From: Parolsenella sp958406235
GTDB taxonomy: Bacteria; Actinomycetota; Coriobacteriia; Coriobacteriales; Atopobiaceae
NCBI RefSeq assembly: GCF_039062465.1
Contig: NZ_JBCLNF010000002.1
Location: 248,001 to 312,000, forward strand
DNA length: 64,000 bases
Direction of reading: 5' to 3'
The notes beneath the pieces are model-generated. The model ran no database searches. It was not told the DNA's origin and saw nothing but the letters and a program-made list of their open reading frames with translations. Shown one piece after another: positions 48,709 through 56,728 of this stretch; the stretch's first letter is position 1, and every line of letters begins with the position of its first letter. The position numbers and the translations under genes were made by a program.

Positions 48709-49156
48709 TTAAGGCTCCTCTCACCCATTAGGTGGCGGATGCCTGCGTCGCGCTACTCATGCTCATGCGTTATGAGAAAGAAAGAAGGGCATCCCCTCAG
48801 TCAAAATTAGGTATATCCGCGCGTAACCAGGCAAAATATCGCTTATATGCATATTTAGGGAGTGATAGCCCGGGTACCCGCTTTTTCCTGCCGCATGAAC
48901 GCATGCTCACAATGCGCGACATGCCTATTTATAGATTGCAGAGTATCGGGCGTTGCGGTCTCGCGACATCGTGAACAAGCGCGTCGCGGCCCATCGCGAG
49001 ATGATGCTTGGACAAGCGCTACGCACCCGCGACTCGATTGGCTGCTCACCTTCGCTATCCCTCGATTTATGAGGCTCAACTCAGCGCAAAATGAGAGCCC
49101 GGCAGGCGAAATGCCTACCGGGCTCGTGGCTCAAACGCTATTTGCGAGCTTCGAGG
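48709..49156. promoter_or_regulatory. Region between the two LPXTG genes
   Basis: A 448-base AT-rich region with no gene. An element at 48834-48860 (AAATATCGCTTATATGCATA and seven more bases) is repeated with two changes at 52202-52228. In both cases it is about 130-155 bases before the start codon of an LPXTG gene on the minus strand and contains the palindrome ATATGCATAT. It is a likely shared operator or promoter. The other end of the region holds the terminator of the VWA gene. Confidence 0.65.
49096..49124 (-). terminator. Terminator of the VWA-pilin gene
   Basis: A 12-bp stem with one mismatch (49096-49107 with 49113-49124) and a 5-base loop, followed on the minus strand by CTCATTTTG. 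Confidence 0.8.
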
Positions 49157-52072
49157 TTACTTCCTCTTGCGGCTCACGGTCACGCCAGCAACAATGCAGA
49201 CAACGGCGGCGACGGCGAACACGATGGGGAGCGTCGCGTTGTTGGTGTCACCCGTCTGGGGAAGCTGCTTCGCGGGCTGCTCGGGCTCGCTAGGCTTAGC
49301 GGCGGGAGCGGTGTAGCTGTTGGTGAAGGTCGGGTTATTGCCCTCGACGGTGGCCTCGAGCTGACCATTGCCGTCGTTGTCGGCGACCGAAACCTTGATC
49401 GTGTGCTCGGCGGTGTCGTAGGTCATGCCCTCGACGTCGCCCGCAACCTCACGCATGGTGAAGGTGTAGGTGCCGGCCTGCTTGAGGGTGAGCTCGCGGA
49501 AGGCGACGTTGCCCTTGGCGTCGTTGGTGGCACGGTCCATGACGTCACCATTGTTGAGGAGATCGAAGGTGAACTGGCCATCGGAGAGATCGGCGCCCTC
49601 GAGGACCTTCGTGGCCGTAAGGTTCACGGTTGCGGGAGCGGCGGCATAGGTGTTGTTGAACACGATCTCGCTCGCGCCCTCGGTGCTCGCGACAAGCTGG
49701 CCCTCGCCGTTGTCCTTGACGTTCACGGTAACCGTGTAGGTATTCGCGTCATAGCTGACGCCGGCGACGTCGCCCTGGACCTCGCGAACCGTGTAGACGT
49801 GCGTGCCGGGCTCGGTGTAGTGCTGCTGGGCCTTAAAGACCACGGAGCCATCGGCCCCGTTGGTGGCGGTGTCGACGACCTGATTGCCCTCGACGAGCTC
49901 GAAGTTGAACTCGCCCCGATTGAGGTCACGGCCATCGAGCTTCTTCGTGACGGAGACGTTCTGCAACACGTTGAAGTAGACGTCCTTGGCGGAGTATTTG
50001 TTCACGAAGTTGAGGTCGCCCTCGGTGGTTGCGGTGAGTTTGCCCTCGCCGTCATCGGTGACGGTGACCTTGACGGTGTGGGGCTCGGCGTTAGTAACGC
50101 CGGGCTTGGAGCCGCTCTCGGTAACGGTGTACTCGAACGTCTTGCTCATTTCGTTGCCGAGGACATCCTTGGTGAAGGTGATGTCACTGAAGTGGAAGTC
50201 GCCGGCGGCGTCGTTGGAGACGACCGCCTCGGTCTGGTTGGCGGGCATGGGGGCGCCGACAGTCTTGGCGGTGAGGGTGAACTGGTAGTCATCACCATTG
50301 AGCGCCGGGGCGGTGAGGCCGGGGGCGGCATCGATGGACTTGTGGCCGTACAGGGAAACCGTGGCGTTGTTCGTGCCGTACTCGTTCACGAAGGAGAGAC
50401 CGCCCTCGGGAGCCGTGACGCTGGCGACGAGTTCGCCAGCCTCGTTCACGGTGACGTCGACCTTAACGCGCTCGGCACCCTGGGTCACGGGCTTGACGCC
50501 CTCCGGGAGCGCGGAGGTGTCCTCGGCCACGTCATAGAGGTAGGTGCCCGTCTTGGCGAACGCGATGTTACCAAAGTGGAACGAGCCGTCCGCTTCGTTG
50601 AAGACGGTCGTCTCGGCAGGAAGCGGGGTGTCGGCGGCGGAGCCATCGGCCGCGGAGATGGTGAAGCTAAACTCGCCGGCAGCAAGGGCGCGGCCCTTGA
50701 GCGTCTTCTGACCAGCGAGGTTCTTGGCACCGTCAACAGTGACGGCCTTGGGAGCGGCAAGCGTAATCGTCGGAACGGCGAAGCTGGCCGTCTTGACATC
50801 GGACTCGATGCCGCCGCCCTGACCGGTCTGCGTCTGGACGGTCTTGTACTGGACGTAGCTCGCGGCATCCACGTTCGTCTCGAAGGTCTTAGCCTCGCCA
50901 GCCGCGGCGACCTCATCCTTGGCCGTCTTACTGGGACGAATGGTGAACGTCACGGAGTAGGTGACACCCTTCTCGAGCGTACCGAGTTTAGAAAGATCCC
51001 AGCTGAGGTTGCCGCCGTTGATGGTGATGGTAGTAGCGGAAGGAGCGTCGTCCCACGCCGCGTGGTTCTTGGCATAGCGGACTTTCTCGATGGAGCCGTC
51101 CGCGGCCGTGCCCTCGACATACTGCGTGAGCTGGTCGACGATCTTGACGTCCTTGTAGCCAGCAGTCTTGGTGATGACCTGGCCGATCTGAGAGAACGCA
51201 GAGGCGAGGTTGTCAGCCGTGGTGCCGTCGAGGAAGGTGCCGTTCGTATCAGTCGCGAAGGACTGCATCTTGTCGGCGTCCTTGGCGACGCTCACGACAA
51301 ACATGTTGGCGCCGTTACGGCGGTTGGCCTCAGCCTTGGCGGCGGCGTAGCAACGGCCGTCATTGGTGTCTCTATTGCCAAGCCCGTAAAGATTGTCGTC
51401 TTCCTTGCGGTCGACCTGGGGATGGAAGAAGCCACCCTCATCCCACCTCGTATAGCCCATGGGGCTCACGCGGTACGTCGGGTTGCCGTCGGAGAGGAAC
51501 ACAATGTGCTTCTCGGCACCCTCGCGGCCACTCGTCTGGGCGTTCGCGAGCTTGAGGCCGCCCTCCCAGTTCGTACCCTGGTTCTCCTTGGCCCTCTCCG
51601 GGACAGCGTTGGCAACGACGCTCGGGTCGCTCGTGAAGCCCGTGGCAACCTGGGCGTTCGTGCCAAACGTCACGACGGAGACCTGAATCTGCTTGTTGGC
51701 GTTCTCGCCGGTGAGCAGGCTGTTCGCAAGGGTGGCAGCGGCATCGTGCGCGGCCTTCATGCGGCTCTTGCCGAACCAGCCGTCCACCTTGTCGTTCATG
51801 CTCGAAGACACGTCAACAACGAACACGACGTCCACCGGCTTGGCGGACGAGGACTGCTCGGTGTCGCCGGTCACGGACAGCGTGAGGTCATACGTGCCGT
51901 CCCTGTTGTCCGTGATGGTCTTGCTGTGGGCGGGCGCCCTATCAACCACGCTGCCGGCGTTCTCCGCCAGCGCCGCGGTGGGCGTCGCAATCCCAAGCGC
52001 GAGCATGACCGTAGCGGCTGCCGCAAACAGACGGCGACGCCACGAGCGGCTCGCGTGGCCGTTCGATTTCAT
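49157..52072 (-). CDS. LPXTG-anchored VWA adhesin with four pilin-type isopeptide repeats
   Basis: A 971-residue wall protein. The signal peptide ends near residue 36 (ALA). A von Willebrand A domain follows (about 75-320) with an intact MIDAS DVSSS (87-91) and VVFVVDV. After a beta linker come four Spy0128/FctA-type repeats (about 445-560, 570-690, 695-790 and 795-885). They share TVTVNVKDNGEGQL-like strands and end in FVNEY, FVNKY, FNNTY and FTNSY, where the Asn can form an isopeptide bond with an early Lys. The sorting signal is LPQTG at 937-941. The layout fits a pilus tip or host-binding adhesin. No pilin-specific sortase gene is adjacent. Confidence 0.92.
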   Translation of the reverse strand: MKSNGHASRSWRRRLFAAAATVMLALGIATPTAALAENAGSVVDRAPAHSKTITDNRDGTYDLTLSVTGDTEQSSSAKPVDVVFVVDVSSSMNDKVDGWFGKSRMKAAHDAAATLANSLLTGENANKQIQVSVVTFGTNAQVATGFTSDPSVVANAVPERAKENQGTNWEGGLKLANAQTSGREGAEKHIVFLSDGNPTYRVSPMGYTRWDEGGFFHPQVDRKEDDNLYGLGNRDTNDGRCYAAAKAEANRRNGANMFVVSVAKDADKMQSFATDTNGTFLDGTTADNLASAFSQIGQVITKTAGYKDVKIVDQLTQYVEGTAADGSIEKVRYAKNHAAWDDAPSATTITINGGNLSWDLSKLGTLEKGVTYSVTFTIRPSKTAKDEVAAAGEAKTFETNVDAASYVQYKTVQTQTGQGGGIESDVKTASFAVPTITLAAPKAVTVDGAKNLAGQKTLKGRALAAGEFSFTISAADGSAADTPLPAETTVFNEADGSFHFGNIAFAKTGTYLYDVAEDTSALPEGVKPVTQGAERVKVDVTVNEAGELVASVTAPEGGLSFVNEYGTNNATVSLYGHKSIDAAPGLTAPALNGDDYQFTLTAKTVGAPMPANQTEAVVSNDAAGDFHFSDITFTKDVLGNEMSKTFEYTVTESGSKPGVTNAEPHTVKVTVTDDGEGKLTATTEGDLNFVNKYSAKDVYFNVLQNVSVTKKLDGRDLNRGEFNFELVEGNQVVDTATNGADGSVVFKAQQHYTEPGTHVYTVREVQGDVAGVSYDANTYTVTVNVKDNGEGQLVASTEGASEIVFNNTYAAAPATVNLTATKVLEGADLSDGQFTFDLLNNGDVMDRATNDAKGNVAFRELTLKQAGTYTFTMREVAGDVEGMTYDTAEHTIKVSVADNDGNGQLEATVEGNNPTFTNSYTAPAAKPSEPEQPAKQLPQTGDTNNATLPIVFAVAAVVCIVAGVTVSRKRK

Positions 52073-52373
52073 ACAAGCTCCTCTCCCCAGCGCTTGCGCG
52101 CCGATCGCGCGGAGCTGTCAAACTACATTTACGGTGGCCCCGAAGGGCGTCAAATAGACAGCTCCGGTTTAAGTTTGCTAAAAGAAGCTATCTACCTGCG
52201 GAAATATAGCTTATATGCATATTTGGGGACAAAATGCCGCCCGCAGTCATGCGTGGTACGGATGATGGGGCACACACAACGGCACGGCGATCGCACCGCA
52301 AGGCCCACGCACAACGGCGCGGCGCTCTTGCCGCAAGGCCCACGCCAACGCCAAAATCCAACGCAAAAGAAAA
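52073..52373. promoter_or_regulatory. Upstream region of the VWA adhesin gene
   Basis: No gene. It holds the second copy of the shared element (52202-52228), 130-156 bases before the VWA start. Between 52276 and 52346 there are two copies of a 35-base GC-rich repeat (ACAACGGC(A/G)CGGCG and GCCGCAAGGCCCACGC segments). Confidence 0.6.
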
Positions 52374-52399
52374 GCCCGGCAGACGCAAGCCTGCCGGGC
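52374..52399 (-). terminator. Terminator of the lactate-dehydrogenase-like gene
   Basis: A perfect 9-bp stem (52374-52382 with 52391-52399), followed on the minus strand by TTTTCTTTT. Confidence 0.85.
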
Positions 52400-52466
52400 A
52401 ACCCACATCTCTTCAGTTATCGCAAGGCATGCACGGGCGTCACGGCGACGCACCGGGAACGCCTAG

Positions 52467-53441
52467 CTACACGCGGGCCTCGTCGTTCCACCAGCTGCCG
52501 AGCTGGGCGATGTTGCCGCGGATGTGCTCGCAGCTCGCGTGGAAGGCGGCCTGCTCGCGCTCGTTAAGCGGCAGCTCGAAGGTCTCCTCGACGCCGTTCG
52601 CGCCCACGACGCACGGGATGGACGAGAAGATGCCCTCCTCGCCGTGCTCGCCGGTGAGCAGCGTCGAGCAGCAGGTCACGTAGTGCTCGTTGCCAAGGAC
52701 GGCCTGGACGAGACGGACGGCGGCGCTGGCGACCGCGTACTCGGTGCACTGCTTGCCGGCGTAGGTGACGTAGCCACCATGACGGGCCTCGGCCTCGCAC
52801 TCGGCCTGGTCGAAGCCGAAGCGCTCGGGCTGCTCGGCGGCAAGGTCAGCGAGCGTCTTGCAGCCGAAGCTCACGCAGGACATGGCGGCGAACTGGGACG
52901 CGCCGTGCTCGCCGAGCATATAGGCGTTGATGGAGTGCTGGTCGAGGCCGACGCGCTTGGAGATGGCGTTGCGCAGGCGGCCGGAGTCCAGAGCGGTGCC
53001 GGAGCCCACGATGCGCTTGGGGTCGCAGCCGGAGAGACGCCAGATCTCGGTGCAGATGACGTCGCAGGGGTTGGAGATGGAGACCCAGACGCCCTTGAAG
53101 CCGGCATCGGCAACGCGAGCGATGAAGGTACGGGCGATCTCGGAGGTGATGAAGAGCTCGCCGTCGCGGTCCTTGGCGGCGGCGGAAACGTCACCGGCGG
53201 CGTTCACGATGACGTCGCAGCCGGCGAGCTTCTCGTACTCGGCGCCGCAGGCGACAATCTTGCAGTTGCGGGGGTAGAACGACAGGGCGTCCGTGAAGTC
53301 CTGGACCTCGCTCGTCAGCTTCTGCTCGTTGATGTCGCAGAGATAGAGCTCGTCCGCAAGACCCTGCATGAGAAGGGCGTTCGCGACGTGCGCGCCCACG
53401 TGACCCTGACCGATGACGCCGACCTTGCGGATGTATGCCAT
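52467..53441 (-). CDS. L-lactate/2-hydroxyacid dehydrogenase (LDH/MDH superfamily)
   Basis: A 324-residue NAD-dependent dehydrogenase. The nucleotide loop is GVIGQGHVGAHVA. The catalytic residues Asp152, Arg155 (GTALDSGRLR) and His179 (MLGEHGAS) are present, and NPCDV is the LDH/MDH hallmark. The mobile active-site loop reads AAGDVSAAAKDRDGELF instead of the QKPGETR found in typical L-LDH, so the substrate could be a larger 2-ketoacid, as in L-2-hydroxyisocaproate dehydrogenase. The start at 53441 has AAAGGA upstream. It is divergent from the rRNA methyltransferase gene. Confidence 0.88.
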   Translation of the reverse strand: MAYIRKVGVIGQGHVGAHVANALLMQGLADELYLCDINEQKLTSEVQDFTDALSFYPRNCKIVACGAEYEKLAGCDVIVNAAGDVSAAAKDRDGELFITSEIARTFIARVADAGFKGVWVSISNPCDVICTEIWRLSGCDPKRIVGSGTALDSGRLRNAISKRVGLDQHSINAYMLGEHGASQFAAMSCVSFGCKTLADLAAEQPERFGFDQAECEAEARHGGYVTYAGKQCTEYAVASAAVRLVQAVLGNEHYVTCCSTLLTGEHGEEGIFSSIPCVVGANGVEETFELPLNEREQAAFHASCEHIRGNIAQLGSWWNDEARV

Positions 53442-53559
53442 GTCGTATCCTTTCGTAGAGGGCGCGGGCGCGCCCAAGTTAGGGAGCTACGGTAACACTC
53501 CCGTTTTGCCAGAATGTAACCACTTCGCCATCAGGGCGAATTGCAAGATGAGGAGACGC

Positions 53560-54750
53560 ATGGGGTTCAAGACGTACACCTGCCCAATCGCCAAGAGTTG
53601 CGGCGGATGCGAGTGGCTGGCAGTGCCCTACCCCATCCAGCTCAAGCGCAAGCGCGAGGCCGTGGCCGGGCTCTTCTCGGACATCCTCCCGGCGGACATC
53701 ATCGATGGCCTCGAAGTCTACGGCATGGACGCGGACGGCAACAAGCCCGTTCGCTATCGTCACAAGGCGGCGACGCCCTTCGCCCCCGGCCCGCACGGAC
53801 GTGTGCGCTCGGGCTTCTACGCGCGTGGCACGCACCGCATCGTCCCATGCGCCAAATGCCTGGTCGAGGCCCCGCACGCACGTGAGGCGCTGAACGCCGT
53901 CGCTCGCGCCGCGGAGGACATGCGCATTCCCGCCTATGACGAGGACCGCGGGCGCGGGCTCCTCCGCCATGCCGTGGTGCGCATGGGCTACGCGACCGAC
54001 GAGTGCCTGCTCACCGTCGTCACCAACGGCAAGGGCATCGCGCATGAGAGGGAGTTCGTCCAGCGCGTCCGCGCGAGGGCACCCTTCGTCACGGCGATGG
54101 CGCAGAACGTCAACCAGCGCCGCACGAACGCGATCCTCGGCCACGAGTCCCGCCCGCTCTTTGGCGGCGGCAAGATGGTCGACGAACTCCTCGGCTGCGA
54201 GTTCGAGATCGGACCCACCTCGTTCTATCAGACCAACCCCGCCCAGACCGAGGTGCTCTACTCCCTCGCCATCGAGGAAGCCGGGCTCGAGGGTGGCATG
54301 CGCGTGCTCGACGCTTACTGCGGCATCGGCACCATCGGCATGTGCGCGGCACGCCAGGTCGAGGGCCTCGAGGTCGTGGGCGTGGAGCAGGTGGACGGCG
54401 CCGTCGGCGACGCGCGCAAGAACGCCCGTCGCAACAACCTTGAGGACCGCTGCCGCTTCGTCTGCGCGGACGCGACCGCCTACATGAAAGACGTCGCCCG
54501 TGGCGACCGCGTGGGCTTCGACGTCGTCCTCATGGACCCGCCCCGCGCGGGTTCGACGCCCACGTTCATCAACGGTGTGCTGGGGCTCGCACCAGAGCGC
54601 GTCGTCTATGTGAGCTGCAACCCCGTGACCCAGCGCCGTGACCTCGAGCAGTTCCTCGCAGGCGGCTATGAGGTGGCGCGGCTTGACGTGGTGGATATGT
54701 TCCCGCACACCAAGCACGCGGAGACCGTCGCGGTACTCAGGCACAAGTAG
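53560..54750 (+). CDS. 23S rRNA (uracil-5-)-methyltransferase (RlmD/TrmA family)
   Basis: A 396-residue SAM-dependent RNA methyltransferase without an N-terminal TRAM domain. An iron-sulphur cluster site is seen at the N-terminus (Cys8, Cys14, Cys17 in CPIAKSCGGC) with a later CAKC. The SAM motif is VLDAYCGIGTIGMCAA, the MDPPRAGS loop is intact, and the catalytic Cys is in VVYVSCNPVT. GAGGAG lies just before the ATG at 53560; an ATG at 53548 is also possible. Whether the target is 23S U1939, U747 or tRNA U54 cannot be told. Confidence 0.9.
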   Translation: MGFKTYTCPIAKSCGGCEWLAVPYPIQLKRKREAVAGLFSDILPADIIDGLEVYGMDADGNKPVRYRHKAATPFAPGPHGRVRSGFYARGTHRIVPCAKCLVEAPHAREALNAVARAAEDMRIPAYDEDRGRGLLRHAVVRMGYATDECLLTVVTNGKGIAHEREFVQRVRARAPFVTAMAQNVNQRRTNAILGHESRPLFGGGKMVDELLGCEFEIGPTSFYQTNPAQTEVLYSLAIEEAGLEGGMRVLDAYCGIGTIGMCAARQVEGLEVVGVEQVDGAVGDARKNARRNNLEDRCRFVCADATAYMKDVARGDRVGFDVVLMDPPRAGSTPTFINGVLGLAPERVVYVSCNPVTQRRDLEQFLAGGYEVARLDVVDMFPHTKHAETVAVLRHK

Positions 54751-54834
54751 GGGGCGAACCCGGCAGCCACCCGCCAAAGCGCGGGGTTCCCTCGACGAAA
54801 GCTCGCCCAAGCGCCAAACGCAGCGTTAAACAGA

Positions 54835-54873
54835 AGGTCCCGGCCGCCCTCGAGCGAGGAGTGGCCGGGACCT
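54835..54873. terminator. Hairpin between the methyltransferase and purN
   Basis: A perfect 11-bp stem (54835-54845 with 54863-54873) in the gap between convergent genes, able to end transcripts from both sides. Confidence 0.75.
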
Positions 54874-54947
54874 ATTTCAAACCAAGGGCGGCGTGGCCGC
54901 AGCAAAGAGGACTCTATACAGGCGGCGTGACCTCAGCGAGGAGGACC

Positions 54948-55568
54948 CTACGCCGGGTCAATCGCCACGGTGTTGTTCTCGCGCACGTGGACGCGGCCGT
55001 CCGCAAGCCAACCGATGACCTCGGGATAGAGCTCGTGCTCGATCTCGTGAATGTGGGCCTCGAGGGTGTCGACGTCCCAGCCCTCCTCAACCGCCAGCGC
55101 GCGCTGCGCGATGATCGGGCCCTTGTCGTACTCCTCGTTGGCAAAGTGCACCGTGACGCCCGTGACCTTCACGCCGCGATCGAACGCGTCCTGGATGGCG
55201 TGCGCACCACGGAAGCTCGGCAGGAGCGCCGGATGCAGGTTCACGACGCGGTTGGGGAAGGCGTCGAGCAGCGACGCATGGACCATACGCATGTAGCCGG
55301 CCATGATGATGTACTCGCAGCCACGCGCGCGGAACATCCTGGCGATGAACTCGTCAGGATCGTCGTTCTCCTTGTAGAACTCCTTGGAGAGTGTGAAGGC
55401 TTCGACGCCCGCCGCCTCGGCGCGCTTGAGGCCGTAGGCGTCGGGACGGCTCGATATCACGAGCTCGACGCTCGCATTGAGGCTGCCGTCATTGATGCGG
55501 TCGATGATGGCCTGCAGGTTCGTGCCGCTACCGGAGATGAGGACACCGATCTTGAGGGGATCGCTCAT
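54948..55568 (-). CDS. purN: Phosphoribosylglycinamide formyltransferase
   Basis: A 206-residue enzyme that formylates GAR with 10-formyl-THF in step 3 of purine synthesis. It shows VLISGSGTNLQAIID, MAGYMRMV, the catalytic NLHPALLPSFRGAHAI (Asn and His) and the Asp in GVTVHFANEEYDKGPII (here Glu-Glu-Tyr-Asp). The start at 55568 follows purM after 8 bases. It is the last gene of the purE-srtB-purF-purM-purN unit. Confidence 0.95.
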   Translation of the reverse strand: MSDPLKIGVLISGSGTNLQAIIDRINDGSLNASVELVISSRPDAYGLKRAEAAGVEAFTLSKEFYKENDDPDEFIARMFRARGCEYIIMAGYMRMVHASLLDAFPNRVVNLHPALLPSFRGAHAIQDAFDRGVKVTGVTVHFANEEYDKGPIIAQRALAVEEGWDVDTLEAHIHEIEHELYPEVIGWLADGRVHVRENNTVAIDPA

Positions 55569-55576
55569 GCTACCCC

Positions 55577-56653
55577 CTACTCGGCGTCGTCGCGGTAGAG
55601 GACCTCGCCGGAACCGGCGACGCACTCGCCCATGAGGAACGGGTCGAGGCCCTCGGCCTTGAGGGCGGCCGTCACGGCGTCGACGTCCTCGGGAGCACAG
55701 ATGATGCTCATGCCCACACCCATGTTGAAGGTCTTGTAGGCCTCGTCGAGAGAGAGGCCGGCAAGGCGGCTCACGTAGCCGATGATGGGCGGAATGCTCC
55801 AGGCGGGGCCGGCCTCGCCGCCGCGATAGACCAGGGCGTCGACGTCCGCGGGAAGCGCGCGGTTGAGGTTCTCGGTGATGCCGCCGCCGGTGATGTGGGC
55901 CATGGCGTGGATGGGCGCGCCGGCATGCAGGGCGCGGATGAGCTGGCCGGCATAGATGGTGGTCGGGCGCATGACGGCGTCAGCCACGGACTCGCCGAGC
56001 TCCTCGTTGTAGGCCTCGAGCTCCTCGACGGTCTTGCCCTCGATGGCAACCTTGCGGACGAGCGAGTAGCCGTTCGAGTGGATGCCGGAGCTGGCGAGGC
56101 CAAGGATGACGTCGCCGGCCTTGACCTTCTCGGGACCAATCATCTTCGGTCGGTCGACGACGCCCACGACGAAACCGGCGAGGTCATAGTCATCCGGGTT
56201 CATGACGCCGGGGTGCTCGGCCATCTCGCCGCCAACGAGGGCGCAGCCACTCTTCTTGCAGCCGTTGGCGATGCCCTTAACGATCTTGGCGACGTGCTCG
56301 GCGCGGAGCTTGCCAATGGCAACGTAGTCGAGGAAGAACAGCGGCTCGGCACCGATGGGCACGACGTCATCGACGCACATAGCGACGAGGTCCTCGCCCA
56401 CGGTGTCGTGGCGATCGAGCAGCTGGGCGATGGCGAGCTTGGTGCCCACGCCATCGGTGCCGGAGACCATCACGGGGTCTTCCATGTCCTTGAACGCAGC
56501 TGCGGAGAAGCAGCCGCCAAAGCCGCCGAGGCCACCGATGACCTCAGGACGGTTGGTCTCCTTCACGGCCGCCTTGATGGCGTCGACCGCGCGAGCGCCC
56601 TCAGCGGTGGAGACGCCGGCGTCCTCGTACGTCACGTGCTTTTCGTTGCTCAT
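55577..56653 (-). CDS. purM: Phosphoribosylformylglycinamidine cyclo-ligase (AIR synthetase)
   Basis: A 358-residue ATP-dependent enzyme for step 5 of purine synthesis. Hallmarks are YEDAGVSTAEGARAVDAIK, SGTDGVGTKLAIAQ, CVDDVVPIGAEPLFFLDYVA, GGEMAEHPG, SSGIHSNGYSLVRK and AHITGGGITENLNR. The start at 56653 has AAAGGA upstream. It lies 75 bases after purF and 8 bases before purN. Confidence 0.96.
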   Translation of the reverse strand: MSNEKHVTYEDAGVSTAEGARAVDAIKAAVKETNRPEVIGGLGGFGGCFSAAAFKDMEDPVMVSGTDGVGTKLAIAQLLDRHDTVGEDLVAMCVDDVVPIGAEPLFFLDYVAIGKLRAEHVAKIVKGIANGCKKSGCALVGGEMAEHPGVMNPDDYDLAGFVVGVVDRPKMIGPEKVKAGDVILGLASSGIHSNGYSLVRKVAIEGKTVEELEAYNEELGESVADAVMRPTTIYAGQLIRALHAGAPIHAMAHITGGGITENLNRALPADVDALVYRGGEAGPAWSIPPIIGYVSRLAGLSLDEAYKTFNMGVGMSIICAPEDVDAVTAALKAEGLDPFLMGECVAGSGEVLYRDDAE

Positions 56654-56728
56654 GTCTGTCCTTTCGCGGGCCTGGGACCCTCGAGCCTTCGATCGCACAC
56701 CCGGCACCTTGCCGGGAGGGCGGCTTGT

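Noticed and set aside
46372..48810. An 812-codon plus-strand frame opposite the first LPXTG gene
   Set aside because: The minus-strand gene has a signal peptide, repeats and LPQTG signal; the plus frame also runs through a terminator.
49091..52567. A 1158-codon plus-strand frame opposite the VWA adhesin
   Set aside because: Antisense shadow of a gene with MIDAS, pilin repeats and a sorting signal.
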